Part shown: positions 1 through 8,507 of the stretch, piece by piece | Position numbering within the stretch: the stretch's first letter is position 1 | How the letters are laid out: every line of letters starts with the position of its first letter | From: Moritella sp. 5 | GTDB taxonomy: Bacteria > Pseudomonadota > Gammaproteobacteria > Enterobacterales > Moritellaceae | Length of the DNA stretch: 64,000 nt | Assembly: GCF_018219455.1 (NCBI RefSeq) | Contig: NZ_CP056122.1 | Location: 3,750,065 to 3,814,064 of the forward strand | Direction of reading: 5' to 3' | The notes under the pieces: model-generated | Told to the model about the DNA's origin: nothing | Database searches by the model: none | The model's input: the letters and a program-made list of their open reading frames with translations, nothing else | Position numbers and translations under genes: made by a program

Positions 1-687
1 AGCATGAATAGGACCATGCACACCAATAACTTTAATCAACTCAATATCGGCTGTCGAACTTGGGCCCGAGATAAAGTTAACACAAGACGGTAAACGTTCA
101 CCCGCTTGAGCTTTATCATGCAACTGTTTCGCTGCTTGCGTTATACGCGGCACAATTTGGCTTTGTGGTATCAAAAACACCGATGTTTCTGGTAACAAAC
201 TAACCGAACGACCATGGGACGCAGCACTGTGTAATACCATAGTTCCCGACTCTGCCAAAGCCTGTTCAGCGAATACGATACCCACTTTCGCCTGCTCCGC
301 TTGCTTGATATTAATGTCATGCGCTTGGTCTGTATCCCAAGTATAAACATCATCAAATTGCAGCTTAAGATTATTCGTCACTTGTAATTCGCTTAAGCGA
401 CGATCACCGGATACCACAATTTTACCTGCACTAAAACCAGTACAGATGCTAGTGAGCGTTTCATGTAATTCATCTTTGTTACAGCTCACCCCTAACGAAC
501 CTAAGTTGTTCTTGGTGTATTCTAAAAATACATCTGCAAGTTGTTGCTGGCTAAAACCCGCCATCACATCATGATGAGGACGATGTGGTAATGGTGGACG
601 TTCTACACCTTGAGTATTCAGTTCACGACCCAGTTTTTTAGCCAGTGAGCCTAGAAAAGTATCGCGGTTATGTATCTTACCTTGCAT
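1..687 (-). CDS. lutC: L-lactate utilization protein LutC/LldG (3' end outside window)
   Basis: LutC/LldG is one of three subunits of the membrane-associated, non-flavin L-lactate dehydrogenase complex that oxidises L-lactate to pyruvate. The protein begins MQGKIHNRDTFLGSLAKKLG and carries the LUD-domain signature around AESGTMVLHSAASHGRSVSL, followed by a segment ending NFISGPSSTADIELIKVIGV, all typical of the family. The reading frame is still open at base 1, so the last residues are missing. It is the last gene of lutA-lutB-lutC, with only two bases between the lutB stop and this ATG, which implies co-transcription and probable translational coupling. The family assignment is strong; only the C-terminus is unseen. 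Confidence 0.93.
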   Translation of the reverse strand, partial: MQGKIHNRDTFLGSLAKKLGRELNTQGVERPPLPHRPHHDVMAGFSQQQLADVFLEYTKNNLGSLGVSCNKDELHETLTSICTGFSAGKIVVSGDRRLSELQVTNNLKLQFDDVYTWDTDQAHDINIKQAEQAKVGIVFAEQALAESGTMVLHSAASHGRSVSLLPETSVFLIPQSQIVPRITQAAKQLHDKAQAGERLPSCVNFISGPSSTADIELIKVIGVHGPIHA

Positions 688-689
688 GA

Positions 690-2156
690 TTATTTCTCAC
701 TCTTATTAGCTTTAACTTTTGCTTTAACTATACCTGTAACAGCAGCGGTATCACGGTTAGCAAACCAGCTACGGAATGACTCACCATCGGGTTGTGGTAA
801 ATCACGGGCTTCCGTCCAGTCAGCTATCGCGCCAACATTAATCGGTAACTTACCGTCCTTGATCACTTTAGGGGCAACTTTGCCACCAATCTTCATGCTC
901 ATATTCCACAACTTTGGACTTGAGTTCAGGTAGTTAAATGCAGATACCGTTAATCGTTCTGCCAATGGTGTGATCTTCTTAATCACCATTTTTTCACGGT
1001 GTTTTAAGATTAAATCAGACAACGGGATCTTAACCGGACACACATCATTACAACCTTGGCATAACGAACACGCATACGGTAAGTCTTGGAAATCCTCATA
1101 GCCGCCCAGTAATGGTGATAGTACCGCACCGATTGGACCCGAATAGATAGAACCGTAAGACTGACCACCAATATGACGATAAGCAGGGCATGTATTAACA
1201 CACGCTGCGCAACGGATACAACGTAAGATGTCTTTAAACTCTGACGCTAAAATATCTGAACGCCCATTATCTAAGATCACTAAATGGAACTCTTCAGCAC
1301 CATCCATATCATTCGATTCTCTTGGGCCAGTAATCGCCGTCACATAACCGGTTAATGGCAGACCAACCGCACTACGACATAACAAGCTCACCATAATATC
1401 GAGTTCTTCAAATGTCGGGACAATACGCTCCATGCCCATTACCGCAATGTGCGTTTTTGGTAATGACGTCGCTAATCGTGCGTTACCTTCATTGGTCACT
1501 AAACTGATTGAACCCGATTCCGCAACCGCAAAGTTACAACCGGTAATACCGATATCGGCTTCGATAAAGTCATGACGGATATGTTCACGTACAAAACGTG
1601 TCATTTCTTCAGGATCAGAACTGCCTTTATAGCCAATCTTGTCTTCGAATACATCACGGATCTGTTCGCGGTTTTTATGTAACGCAGGCACAACAATATG
1701 TGACGGTGGATCGCAATCATCCACTTGTAAAATGTATTCACCTAAATCTGTTTCAATCACTTCACAATTATTACGTTGAATGACTTCGTTCAAGCCAATC
1801 TCTTCTGTCACCATCGATTTAGATTTAACAACTTTCTTCGCGTCTTTTTCTTTGATGATATTTTCAATGTAGTCTGTAGCTTCTTGCGCTGTTTCGGCAA
1901 AAAATACGTGTCCACCGATCTTCTGTACGTTTTCACTTAACTGATGTAAGTAATAATCAAGGTTGTCTAACACATGATTACGGATCGCCATGCCGTTTTC
2001 GCGCCACTCATCCCAGTTACCTAGTTTGTCTGCCGCTAATTGGCGATTGGTAAACATACGTTCTTGGGCATTAGCCACCGATTTACGCATAAAGCCATCT
2101 TGCATTTGTTCTTTAATACGCTGTTTAAAGATCACATCACTGGTTTTCATCGACAT
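690..2156 (-). CDS. lutB: L-lactate utilization iron-sulfur protein LutB/LldF
   Basis: This is the iron-sulfur electron-transfer subunit of the LutABC lactate oxidase. The N-terminal two thirds is a LUD domain ([20 protein letters not shown]). Two 4Fe-4S clusters follow: [12 protein letters not shown] at about residue 310 and [12 protein letters not shown] at about 360, both with complete cysteine sets. A DUF3390-type tail ends the protein. I chose the ATG at 2156 ([11 protein letters not shown]): it sits one base after the lutA stop, and the open frame further upstream would run into lutA. Middle gene of the lutABC operon. It is close to the usual length of about 480 residues and shows no damage. 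Confidence 0.95.
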   Translation of the reverse strand: MSMKTSDVIFKQRIKEQMQDGFMRKSVANAQERMFTNRQLAADKLGNWDEWRENGMAIRNHVLDNLDYYLHQLSENVQKIGGHVFFAETAQEATDYIENIIKEKDAKKVVKSKSMVTEEIGLNEVIQRNNCEVIETDLGEYILQVDDCDPPSHIVVPALHKNREQIRDVFEDKIGYKGSSDPEEMTRFVREHIRHDFIEADIGITGCNFAVAESGSISLVTNEGNARLATSLPKTHIAVMGMERIVPTFEELDIMVSLLCRSAVGLPLTGYVTAITGPRESNDMDGAEEFHLVILDNGRSDILASEFKDILRCIRCAACVNTCPAYRHIGGQSYGSIYSGPIGAVLSPLLGGYEDFQDLPYACSLCQGCNDVCPVKIPLSDLILKHREKMVIKKITPLAERLTVSAFNYLNSSPKLWNMSMKIGGKVAPKVIKDGKLPINVGAIADWTEARDLPQPDGESFRSWFANRDTAAVTGIVKAKVKANKSEK

Positions 2157-2157
2157 G

Positions 2158-2907
2158 TTAGTTAACCTCCACGGTAAGGCTATCAACAATGTTGCTCATT
2201 AGCACATCAACAATATGTAGCACTTTGACTGTTTTACCTTCACGCGATAAACGTCCGGCGATGTTCATTAAGCAACTGACGTCAGCACCAATTAAATAAT
2301 CAGGTGTTACAGCAGTTATGTTTGTCGCTTTCTCTTTCACCATTTCACCAGAAATCTCTGACATTTTGATTGAGAAGGTACCGCCAAAACCACAACAGGT
2401 TTCTTGGTTTTTAATAGCAACAAGCTCTAGCCCTTCGACATTACCCAGTAATTTAAGCGGTTCCTCACGCACACCTAACTTACGAATAAGACTGCAAGAC
2501 GGATGATAAACACCACGACCAGGTAGTTTCGCGCCAACATTTTCGACTTTAAGTTCATTCACAATGAACTGCGTCAGTTCGAACAAACGATCTGATACAG
2601 CTTGTGCACGCGCCGCCCATTCAGGCTCATCCGCTAAATACTCAGGGTATTTCTTTACCGCTGCCGCACATGAACCTGCAGGTGTTACGATTGGATACTC
2701 GTTACCTTCAAAGGCACGAATTAATGATTTCATCGCTGGCTTGCTTGATTCGATATACCCGCTATTTAATGACGGTTGACCGCAGCAGCCTTGATCTTTA
2801 GGAAACAATACTTCGCAGCCTAACTGTTCCAGTAATAGCACTGTTTTTTTAGCAACGTTTGACTTAACGACATCACATAGACAGGTTACAAAAAAATTAA
2901 CTTTCAT
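2158..2907 (-). CDS. lutA: L-lactate utilization protein LutA/LldE (cysteine-rich CCG protein)
   Basis: First gene of the lutABC operon. LutA/LldE is a small protein with two cysteine-rich CCG domains, resembling heterodisulfide reductase subunit B and the GlpC tail, and passes electrons from lactate oxidation. Visible motifs are [10 protein letters not shown] near the N-terminus, then [12 protein letters not shown], and later CSLIRKLG with [11 protein letters not shown], the two CCG signatures. The ATG at 2907 ([12 protein letters not shown]) is preceded by an AAGGTGAG ribosome-binding sequence. The frame stays open to 3033, but the extra 42 residues look like chance hydrophobic sequence and are absent from the family. 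Transcription probably starts in the long gap shared with lldP. Confidence 0.94.
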   Translation of the reverse strand: MKVNFFVTCLCDVVKSNVAKKTVLLLEQLGCEVLFPKDQGCCGQPSLNSGYIESSKPAMKSLIRAFEGNEYPIVTPAGSCAAAVKKYPEYLADEPEWAARAQAVSDRLFELTQFIVNELKVENVGAKLPGRGVYHPSCSLIRKLGVREEPLKLLGNVEGLELVAIKNQETCCGFGGTFSIKMSEISGEMVKEKATNITAVTPDYLIGADVSCLMNIAGRLSREGKTVKVLHIVDVLMSNIVDSLTVEVN

Positions 2908-3705
2908 CATCTCACCTTGCTCACCGAGCTTATTTTTTGGAGCATGATATAAGCAAGCACAGCAAAAAACGAACGTGATTAATGCCAGTAAATATCTTAA
3001 TATCGGTATTTGCGTGATCTTAATTTTTTGCAAGAATAAATAAATTAATTTAAAACAATAAGTTATATTTTAATGTAGGAATTATGATAGGTATTATTAG
3101 ATCATATATGGAAACAATGAAGTTCGACATTAACGGTAATAAGCCATTTTTCAATTTAGTGTAATTAGTCAGCAGCAACGGACTGCCACGCGAGAGGCAA
3201 TAAGGATTCTTACGTGTAATAAAATAACGTAACTATGGGAGCAAAGCTATAAACCCTACTTTTTGTAGTTAATTTTCATCATAAAAAATTATCACATCAC
3301 AAGAAACACGTAAACCGGTTACTTTATCGATAGTGACATGCCTTTTTATTACCGTGAATTATGACAATCACTGTTTCTAATACCACTACAATCATTTATC
3401 GCGACTCAGCCTATTAATCATAAGCCGTTGATTTTAAGACGCTTGATACTTTACTTTATTTTACACACTGTTATTTATATCACATTTGTTACCCATAGTC
3501 CTAATTACATACCTAAAAAGAGGGGTGGAGTTTGAAGCTTAAGCTCTTACAATCCATTCCCCACACGATACGGGTATTTAGGAAAGCACAGGCATTTACT
3601 TACTTGTACTTTATCAACAATACATTCAAATAATATAATAAATAGACTCATGCATAACTATCATAATAAGTAAGATAGATAGATAGACGTATAGCCTGAG
3701 CACAG
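2908..3705. other. 798-bp intergenic region between divergent lutABC and lldP
   Basis: There is no credible gene here. The region must hold the promoters of lutABC (leftward) and lldP (rightward), because the two transcripts diverge. At 3528-3570 a GGGGTGGA segment can pair with a downstream TCCA/CCCC segment around the palindrome AGCTTAAGCT, so an RNA hairpin or operator is possible. I could not identify an LldR-type operator with confidence. At nearly 800 bp the gap is unusually long for this otherwise tightly packed window. Confidence 0.5.
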
Positions 3706-5313
3706 ATGGAGTGGGTAGCAATGACATCCCTAATTTTGGCAATGATGCCAATTATAGTCCTAATATGGATGATGACCAAAAATAATGGTGTACCCTCGTA
3801 CATTGCACTGCCGTTAACGGCGTTCTTTGTGGCAGCACTGCAAATCTTTTATTTCCAAACAGACCTGACATTAATCTGGGCAAATGTAATCGCAGGTAGC
3901 TTGTCAGCCATAACCCCAATATCAATTATTGCCGGGGCAATTTTGATGAACCGCATGATGTGTCTATCGGGGGCTGAGAATACGATCAGTCGCTGGTTAG
4001 AAGGCATTAGCCGTAATAAAATTGCTCAGTTAATGATTATTGGTTGGGCGTTTGCCTTTATGATTGAAGGTGCATCAGGCTTTGGTACACCAGCTGCCAT
4101 TGCAGCGCCTATCTTAGTTGGTTTGGGGTTTCCGCCCTTACAAGTAGCAATGCTAGCACTAGTAATGAACTCGGTACCAGTATCATTTGGGGCGGTTGGC
4201 ACACCGACCTGGTTTGGCTTTTCAAACCTGGGTTTAAGTGATTCAGCATTACTTGAGATCGGTCAACAAACTGCAATGATCCACTTCTTCGCGGCATTTG
4301 TTATTCCGGTATTGGCATTACGCTTTGTCATGTCATGGACTGAGATCCGTCGTAACTACGTATTCATTCTACTCAGTACCCTGTCATGTACTATCCCGTA
4401 TTTCTTGTTCGCACAATGGAATTATGAATTCCCTGCATTAGTGGGTGGCGCAATTGGTCTGACTATCTCTGTTGGTTTAGCTAAGTTAAACATCGGGCTT
4501 GGTAAAATAGCCGCGAATGAGAGTGACAACAAGGTAACATTAGCGACAGTAAGCCGTGGCGAGATATTCAAAGCCATGACACCAACACTGCTATTAATTA
4601 TTATCTTAATTGTGACGCGTATTAAGCAGCTTGGTATTAAATCAATGCTGACGGATGCAACTGAAGCATTATCAGTATCGTTAGGTAACTTTGGTGACTT
4701 TAGTATCAGCCAAGCACTAATCTTCAAGCTAAGTAACATTTTAGGAACTAACGTGGCTTGGGCTTACAAAGCACTTTATGTGCCAGCACTTATTCCTTTC
4801 TTATTAGTGGTATTGATTTCTATCCCACTGTTTAAGCTTAAAGGCAGCATGGTTAAGCAAGTATTTAGCGAAACAGGTAGCCGTATCAAAATGCCATTCA
4901 TTACCTTGATTGGTGCGTTGATAATGGTGAAACTGATGATGGCTGGCGGTGAGAGCTCTCCTATCCTAATCATTGGTATGGCGTTCTCTGATTTGATGGG
5001 CACTAACTGGCAGTTTGCTTCTGCTTACCTTGGCGCACTGGGTGCATTCTTCTCGGGTTCAGCAACAGTATCTAATCTAACATTTGGTGGTATTCAGCAA
5101 ACAATCGCAACCACAGTTGGCTTACCTGAAACAACTATACTGGCACTGCAATCTGTTGGTGGCGCTATGGGTAACATGGTCTGTATTAACAACATCATTG
5201 CAGTATCGACTATTTTAGGTATTTCGAACAAAGAAGGTTACATCATTAAACGTACGGTGATTCCAATGATAATCTACGGACTGATTGCAGCAGTAATGAG
5301 CACATTTTTATAA
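3706..5313 (+). CDS. lldP: L-lactate permease LldP/LctP
   Basis: Inner-membrane lactate:proton symporter of the LctP family, supplying substrate for LutABC and the D-lactate dehydrogenase in this window. The 535-residue protein is hydrophobic throughout, with about 12-14 predicted membrane segments. It contains the family hallmark EGASGFGTPAAIAAPILVGL at about residue 121, followed by a SFGAVGTPTWFGF segment, and a conserved C-terminal GSATVSNLTFGG. Length is close to the E. coli protein (551). An in-frame ATG at 3721 has a better-placed GGAG ribosome site than the ATG at 3706, so the protein may be five residues shorter. A clear terminator follows the stop codon. Confidence 0.94.
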   Translation: MEWVAMTSLILAMMPIIVLIWMMTKNNGVPSYIALPLTAFFVAALQIFYFQTDLTLIWANVIAGSLSAITPISIIAGAILMNRMMCLSGAENTISRWLEGISRNKIAQLMIIGWAFAFMIEGASGFGTPAAIAAPILVGLGFPPLQVAMLALVMNSVPVSFGAVGTPTWFGFSNLGLSDSALLEIGQQTAMIHFFAAFVIPVLALRFVMSWTEIRRNYVFILLSTLSCTIPYFLFAQWNYEFPALVGGAIGLTISVGLAKLNIGLGKIAANESDNKVTLATVSRGEIFKAMTPTLLLIIILIVTRIKQLGIKSMLTDATEALSVSLGNFGDFSISQALIFKLSNILGTNVAWAYKALYVPALIPFLLVVLISIPLFKLKGSMVKQVFSETGSRIKMPFITLIGALIMVKLMMAGGESSPILIIGMAFSDLMGTNWQFASAYLGALGAFFSGSATVSNLTFGGIQQTIATTVGLPETTILALQSVGGAMGNMVCINNIIAVSTILGISNKEGYIIKRTVIPMIIYGLIAAVMSTFL

Positions 5314-5357
5314 GTGTTACATGCAGGGGAATAACCCTGCGTGATTAATGTTTAAAT

Positions 5358-5391
5358 AAAAAAACCAACAGTGAAAGCTGTTGGTTTTTTT
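5358..5391 (+). terminator. Rho-independent terminator of lldP
   Basis: Inverted repeat CCAACAG / CTGTTGG with a six-base loop, preceded by a run of A and followed by seven T residues, 45 bases after the lldP stop. The A-run on the other side means it could also work leftward. Confidence 0.9.
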
Positions 5392-5574
5392 GTTTGTTCA
5401 AGACATGTAGTTACCACCAAACATCCTAAGGAGATATTGTATCTAGCACAAAGCTCACATCTCAAAAAATCATGAACCTATCCTGTCACATTTCTATCAA
5501 AGAAAGCGTACTATCCCATTAAAATCGACATTGTTAGCTAGGTTTAGTTAAAACTAAACTATTGAGGCTCCACG

Positions 5575-5793
5575 ATGAATACCGATACAATATTAGAAAT
5601 TAGCCATATCGCGACGCAAATTATCACTCTCTTATTTATTACATATCATTTCTACACGATAGTAGCGATTCAGGAATGGAAATATGACACAGCGATAGGC
5701 AAGTATTCGGACTTAACATTAAGGCTAACGACTTGCTCAGTGCTAATCCTATTTCTTTTTCAGTTAATAGCTAAAATGGTTATTCTGACATAG
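5575..5793 (+). CDS. Small two-helix membrane protein, function unknown
   Basis: A 72-residue protein with two hydrophobic stretches, at about residues 10-30 (IATQIITLLFITYHFYTIVA) and 52-70 (CSVLILFLFQLIAKMVILT), separated by a short polar loop. A GAGG ribosome-binding sequence lies 7-8 bases before the ATG, and the AT-rich upstream region could hold a promoter. I do not recognise the family. It stands alone between the lldP terminator and a convergent lipoprotein gene. The stop codon lies in the loop of a perfect 13-bp inverted repeat. Probably a real small gene, but it has no context to suggest a role. Confidence 0.55.
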   Translation: MNTDTILEISHIATQIITLLFITYHFYTIVAIQEWKYDTAIGKYSDLTLRLTTCSVLILFLFQLIAKMVILT

Positions 5794-5806
5794 GTCAGAA
5801 TAACCA
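5777..5806. terminator. Perfect 13-bp inverted repeat spanning a stop codon
   Basis: TGGTTATTCTGAC and its exact reverse complement flank the four bases ATAG, which contain the stop codon of the small membrane protein gene. It makes a strong hairpin but lacks a clear T-run, so it may be a transcript-end or mRNA-stability structure rather than a classic intrinsic terminator. Confidence 0.6.
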
Positions 5807-5926
5807 CAGTTCATATAGAAAATGGGGGGCACGTTACATTTACGCTAAAATAAACGTTGAATCATAAGGTTATACTTTGTAACCTGATTTTGTTCGTGAG
5901 GGTTGCATTCTATTGCTTAAGCGTGA

Positions 5927-6934
5927 CTAAGGCGTAGTTAATGTATATTTAACCATCTCTGCAACACTCATTAAGTGTATTTTATTTGCAGGTGCAGCAT
6001 TAATCGTAAAAAAGTAAAACTCAGGGCCTTTCTTAGCACCTAGCATTTCTCTAAAGTAAGTAAGCTGCGCACCGTGCGCTTTATCATCTTTACTTAATTG
6101 ACCAGCGTCTTTACCATCGGCAGTACAGCACCAAGAATGTACGCCAACTTTACCGCCGTTTTGATAAACACGTTCTACACCTGCGGCAAATAAATCAACG
6201 CCACCAGAATTTACATTACCATCTTTTGGAATTAAAGTGGTTAACCCAGCCTTTCTAATTAACCGTCCAGTGTGCATATTAATAGCATCATTTATTGAAC
6301 CACTAATATCACTCAGTATTAATGTATCAACACTCGTCGTATTAATCATATCTTGTATTTGAATATACGTAGACGTGCCTAAAGTCCCCGATAGTGTCGC
6401 CTTGGTTCCGTTAATAACTAGCTTGCTATTACCTGCCGTTCTTAATGATTCGTTAACGTATAAATTAACTGGATATATATTTCCAGTTAATTTATCGTGA
6501 ACCGGACCACTATAAGTACTAATGGCGGGGTTTCCAACCAACGTCATATTAACGCCAACTAAAGAACGCGTAGGGTTAAAGTTAGCTAAATCCGACGTAT
6601 CACCTTCCAGTAACGTAAGTGAAGGTAATGGTCTATTATTGTCAAAATCATATCCCATATAAGCCAGACCTTTATCATATAGCAATATTATACTGTCTGT
6701 GCTTTTATTATCTTCAATATACTTTATCTTTGATTCACCGCCATCGAACTCCAATTTAAGACCTAAGAGGTACACTTTAAACTTTGCAATATAATCAGCA
6801 ACGTCACCTGGCTGTATATAATGAACCTCTGGTGGATTCGTTGTTTTTACTATCTTGTCTGAACCGTCAGATGAACTGTTGCAACCTTGTAATCCTAATA
6901 TCATTATTAGCATTAATAACATTATTTTTTTCAT
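5927..6934 (-). CDS. Lipoprotein with ClpP-like (COG3904-type) domain
   Basis: A 335-residue predicted lipoprotein. The signal peptide ends in the lipobox LQGC with Cys18 as the lipid attachment site, followed by a Ser/Gly/Asp linker. The C-terminal half (about 200-310) resembles ClpP/crotonase-fold periplasmic proteins of the COG3904 kind: a SGSINDA strand-turn, GRLIRKAGLTT, then NSGGVDLFAAGVERVY and KVGVHSW. In relatives the matching serine lies in a SAC motif; here it reads SGG with Ser243. The protease-like activity is inferred. The 3' end is duplicated at 7146-7328, and its upstream sequence around 7014-7062 has a relative at 7608-7662, so this gene once had a tandem copy. Confidence 0.6.
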   Translation of the reverse strand: MKKIMLLMLIMILGLQGCNSSSDGSDKIVKTTNPPEVHYIQPGDVADYIAKFKVYLLGLKLEFDGGESKIKYIEDNKSTDSIILLYDKGLAYMGYDFDNNRPLPSLTLLEGDTSDLANFNPTRSLVGVNMTLVGNPAISTYSGPVHDKLTGNIYPVNLYVNESLRTAGNSKLVINGTKATLSGTLGTSTYIQIQDMINTTSVDTLILSDISGSINDAINMHTGRLIRKAGLTTLIPKDGNVNSGGVDLFAAGVERVYQNGGKVGVHSWCCTADGKDAGQLSKDDKAHGAQLTYFREMLGAKKGPEFYFFTINAAPANKIHLMSVAEMVKYTLTTP

Positions 6935-7013
6935 GGTTAGTTTCCAATTTAATAATGGATTTTATTTAAATTATTGCGAAGAATAAAATAAATTCAGCAT
7001 TTCTTTATTCCTT

Positions 7014-7062
7014 CATTATCTAGGAGAACAAGCTGGATTACTGTAAGGTTTTGTAAAGAGCG
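7014..7062. repeat. Upstream sequence of the lipoprotein gene, copy A
   Basis: About 50 bp containing ATTATCTAG and ATTACTGTAAGG followed by TTGTAA. A diverged second copy lies at 7608-7662. It sits 80-130 bases upstream of the lipoprotein start codon, so it may include its promoter. The second copy marks where the promoter of the lost paralogue would be. Confidence 0.55.
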
Positions 7063-7111
7063 AACACACAATGCTGCAGTGGTAATGAGTTCGTTTTATA
7101 ACACCAACCAA

Positions 7112-7147
7112 TAAAAAAGCCCCTAATTAATTGTCTAACTAGGGGCT
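7112..7147 (-). terminator. Leftward intrinsic terminator below the lipoprotein-paralogue remnant
   Basis: Inverted repeat AGCCCCTA / TAGGGGCT with a 14-base loop. Read on the minus strand it is followed by a run of six T. It ends the decayed paralogue (7146-7328) and shields the intact lipoprotein gene downstream. Confidence 0.75.
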
Positions 7148-7328
7148 ATTTCATACTACTGCTTAAACGTGACGAAGGCGTAGTTAATGTATATTTCACC
7201 ATATCCGCAACACTCATAAAGTGTATTTTATTTGCAGGTGCAGCATTAATCGTATAGAAGTAAAACTCAGAGCCTTTCTCAGTGCCCCCTTGATAAATAC
7301 GTTGTGAGCCAGCGGAAAATAAATTATA
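7146..7328 (-). pseudogene. Truncated, internally deleted paralogue of the 5927-6934 lipoprotein
   Basis: The minus strand reads LFSAGSQRIYQ, then jumps directly to KGSEFYFYTINAAPANKIHF and MVKYTLTTP. This matches the intact gene's LFAAGVERVYQ and KGPEFYFFTINAAPANKIHL with about 40 intervening residues deleted. The original TAG stop is changed to TCG, so the frame runs on to a TAG inside the terminator stem. No start codon or N-terminal part remains. It is the 3' tip of a former tandem duplicate. Confidence 0.8.
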
Positions 7329-7362
7329 AACAACCTTTAAAGCCTGTTATTTGCTATTAAAT

Positions 7363-7441
7363 TTAAACAATCAACTTGTTATGGTGGCTGGAATATTTAT
7401 TAGCCAACTGATACGGAATTTTTTCCAGTGGTTCGCGGGGG
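7363..7441 (-). pseudogene. Fragment of a second polymorphic-toxin junction
   Basis: The minus strand encodes PLEKIPYQLANK followed by YSSHHNKLIV and a stop. The intact toxin gene at 7759-8451 contains LLESIPYQLANK at residues 96-107, exactly at the boundary between its Hint-like and deaminase parts. Here the shared junction is joined to a different short tail. This looks like the remnant of another toxin cassette that used the same junction. There is no start codon in this frame. Confidence 0.55.
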
Positions 7442-7443
7442 GA

Positions 7444-7590
7444 TTACAGTAATACCGATATTAAACGATCAAAAAATCCCACTTACTGCAAATAAGCGGG
7501 ATTTTACATAAAGGATTTATTATTTTCTTCTCCGGTAAAGACTAAGAAACCGACAGAAGCTGTTAACGTGAATAATTAATTACACGCTTA
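7444..7590. repeat. 147-bp porin 3'-flank repeat, copy 1
   Basis: Nearly identical to 8508-8654, the porin terminator region, from TTACAGTAATACCG through the hairpin AATCCCACTTA/TAAGCGGGATT to a CGCTTA that corresponds to the porin stop codon. No porin coding sequence follows here. The copy was therefore carried over without its gene. Copy 3 is at 9976-10062. Confidence 0.85.
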
Positions 7591-7607
7591 AATTTGCTTT
7601 ATGGCGC

Positions 7608-7662
7608 TATTATCTAGAGGTATGAGGGAAATTACTGTAAGGCTTTGTAAGCAAACAGTCAG
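7608..7662. repeat. Upstream sequence of the lipoprotein gene, copy B (gene lost)
   Basis: Diverged copy of 7014-7062, sharing ATTATCTAG and ATTACTGTAAGG plus TTGTAA at the same spacing. It lies upstream (minus strand) of the truncated paralogue at 7146-7328, consistent with a tandem duplication later interrupted. Confidence 0.5.
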
Positions 7663-7758
7663 ATATCCGAGAATAAGCCAACTAAGATAAGTTAAGTTCA
7701 AGATAAATAGCCGAACGATTTCGACCACCTCTTAAGCTGTGAATATTTTAAATTAGCC

Positions 7759-8451
7759 TTAGTTATCTACAGGAGCCAAATACCCTCGGCCTTCTTTAGC
7801 TACATTGCTCGTTCCCATGGTGAGGTCATTTAGCGAGCTGCCATAATTATCTCGGCAGTGAGTACAAGGGCTCATTTTGTTCACGAAGCGACCCTTGCGA
7901 GTATACTTTCTCACATAGGCATGTGAAATTTGGACATTACCTCGATGTAACCCGATAGCATCCTCCAGCTTATGTCTCAAATCACTTATCGCGGCATCTT
8001 CTGCACACATATGGTCACTTGCACGACCCCAGCCGATAACTTCTTCACTGGCATCGCAGTTTAAATATCTAGCAGCAGCCCAAGGGCCAGCATGATCACC
8101 CGTTGGTGTACCATCAGGAAAATTAGACGGTTTATTTGCCAACTGATACGGGATTGATTCAAGTAGATCTATTGGGGCGTTATCACTGATTTTTTCATGC
8201 GTAGAAAGGCCCCCTTTAGTTACAAAATAATTATGATTGTGAATGACTTTTAAATCGGGACAAGAGTGTAAATTTTCGGTTTTATTGATGTGGACGATCT
8301 CAGCAGTAGTTCCATCGCAGGCGGCTATGTTGTCACCCACATTAAGATCTCGCGCTTTTATCCACTGCTTAGTCACAAGCGATAAAACGTAATCCTCTAC
8401 GACAAACATCGACGTTTTAATTTCACCAATAGCATATTCAATCTCGAGCAT
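7759..8451 (-). CDS. Orphan polymorphic-toxin tip: degenerate Hint domain plus cytidine-deaminase-like toxin
   Basis: The 230-residue protein has two parts. Residues ~1-88 look like the second half of a Hint (intein-like) domain: W30-IKARDLNVGD, a CDGTTAEIVHI strand, and HNHNYFVTKGGLSTHE. The usual N-terminal Cys, the TxxH motif and the final His-Asn are missing or changed, so self-cleavage is doubtful. Residues ~115-230 fit a deaminase fold of bacterial toxins: C149-A-E151 for zinc and proton transfer, then P195-C196-T-H-C199. In such systems the C-terminal tip is injected into rivals and deaminates a nucleobase. The open frame extends a little upstream without ATG (IPPQPNP...) to a stop in the neighbouring repeat. 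No delivery domain and no obvious immunity gene are adjacent. Substrate unknown. Confidence 0.7.
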   Translation of the reverse strand: MLEIEYAIGEIKTSMFVVEDYVLSLVTKQWIKARDLNVGDNIAACDGTTAEIVHINKTENLHSCPDLKVIHNHNYFVTKGGLSTHEKISDNAPIDLLESIPYQLANKPSNFPDGTPTGDHAGPWAAARYLNCDASEEVIGWGRASDHMCAEDAAISDLRHKLEDAIGLHRGNVQISHAYVRKYTRKGRFVNKMSPCTHCRDNYGSSLNDLTMGTSNVAKEGRGYLAPVDN

Positions 8452-8507
8452 ATCTTGAGTACTACTTCCAAATATCAGCTTTATAGGGTTCGGTTGTGGA
8501 GGGATGT

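Noticed and set aside
690..933. Plus-strand open frames inside lutB and similar antisense frames across the window
   Set aside because: They mirror conserved genes on the other strand and lack family similarity, ribosome sites and independent context.
2908..3033. N-terminal extension of LutA up to 3033
   Set aside because: The added 42 residues are absent from the family, and the ATG at 2907 has a strong ribosome site.
3190..3280. Possible c-di-GMP (GEMM) riboswitch before lldP, from GGGAGCAAAGCTATA and a CTAC/GTAG pair
   Set aside because: Only fragments resemble the consensus; the GAAA tetraloop, the GGACGCAAAGCC core and the receptor helix are not all present, and the element is more than 400 bases from lldP.
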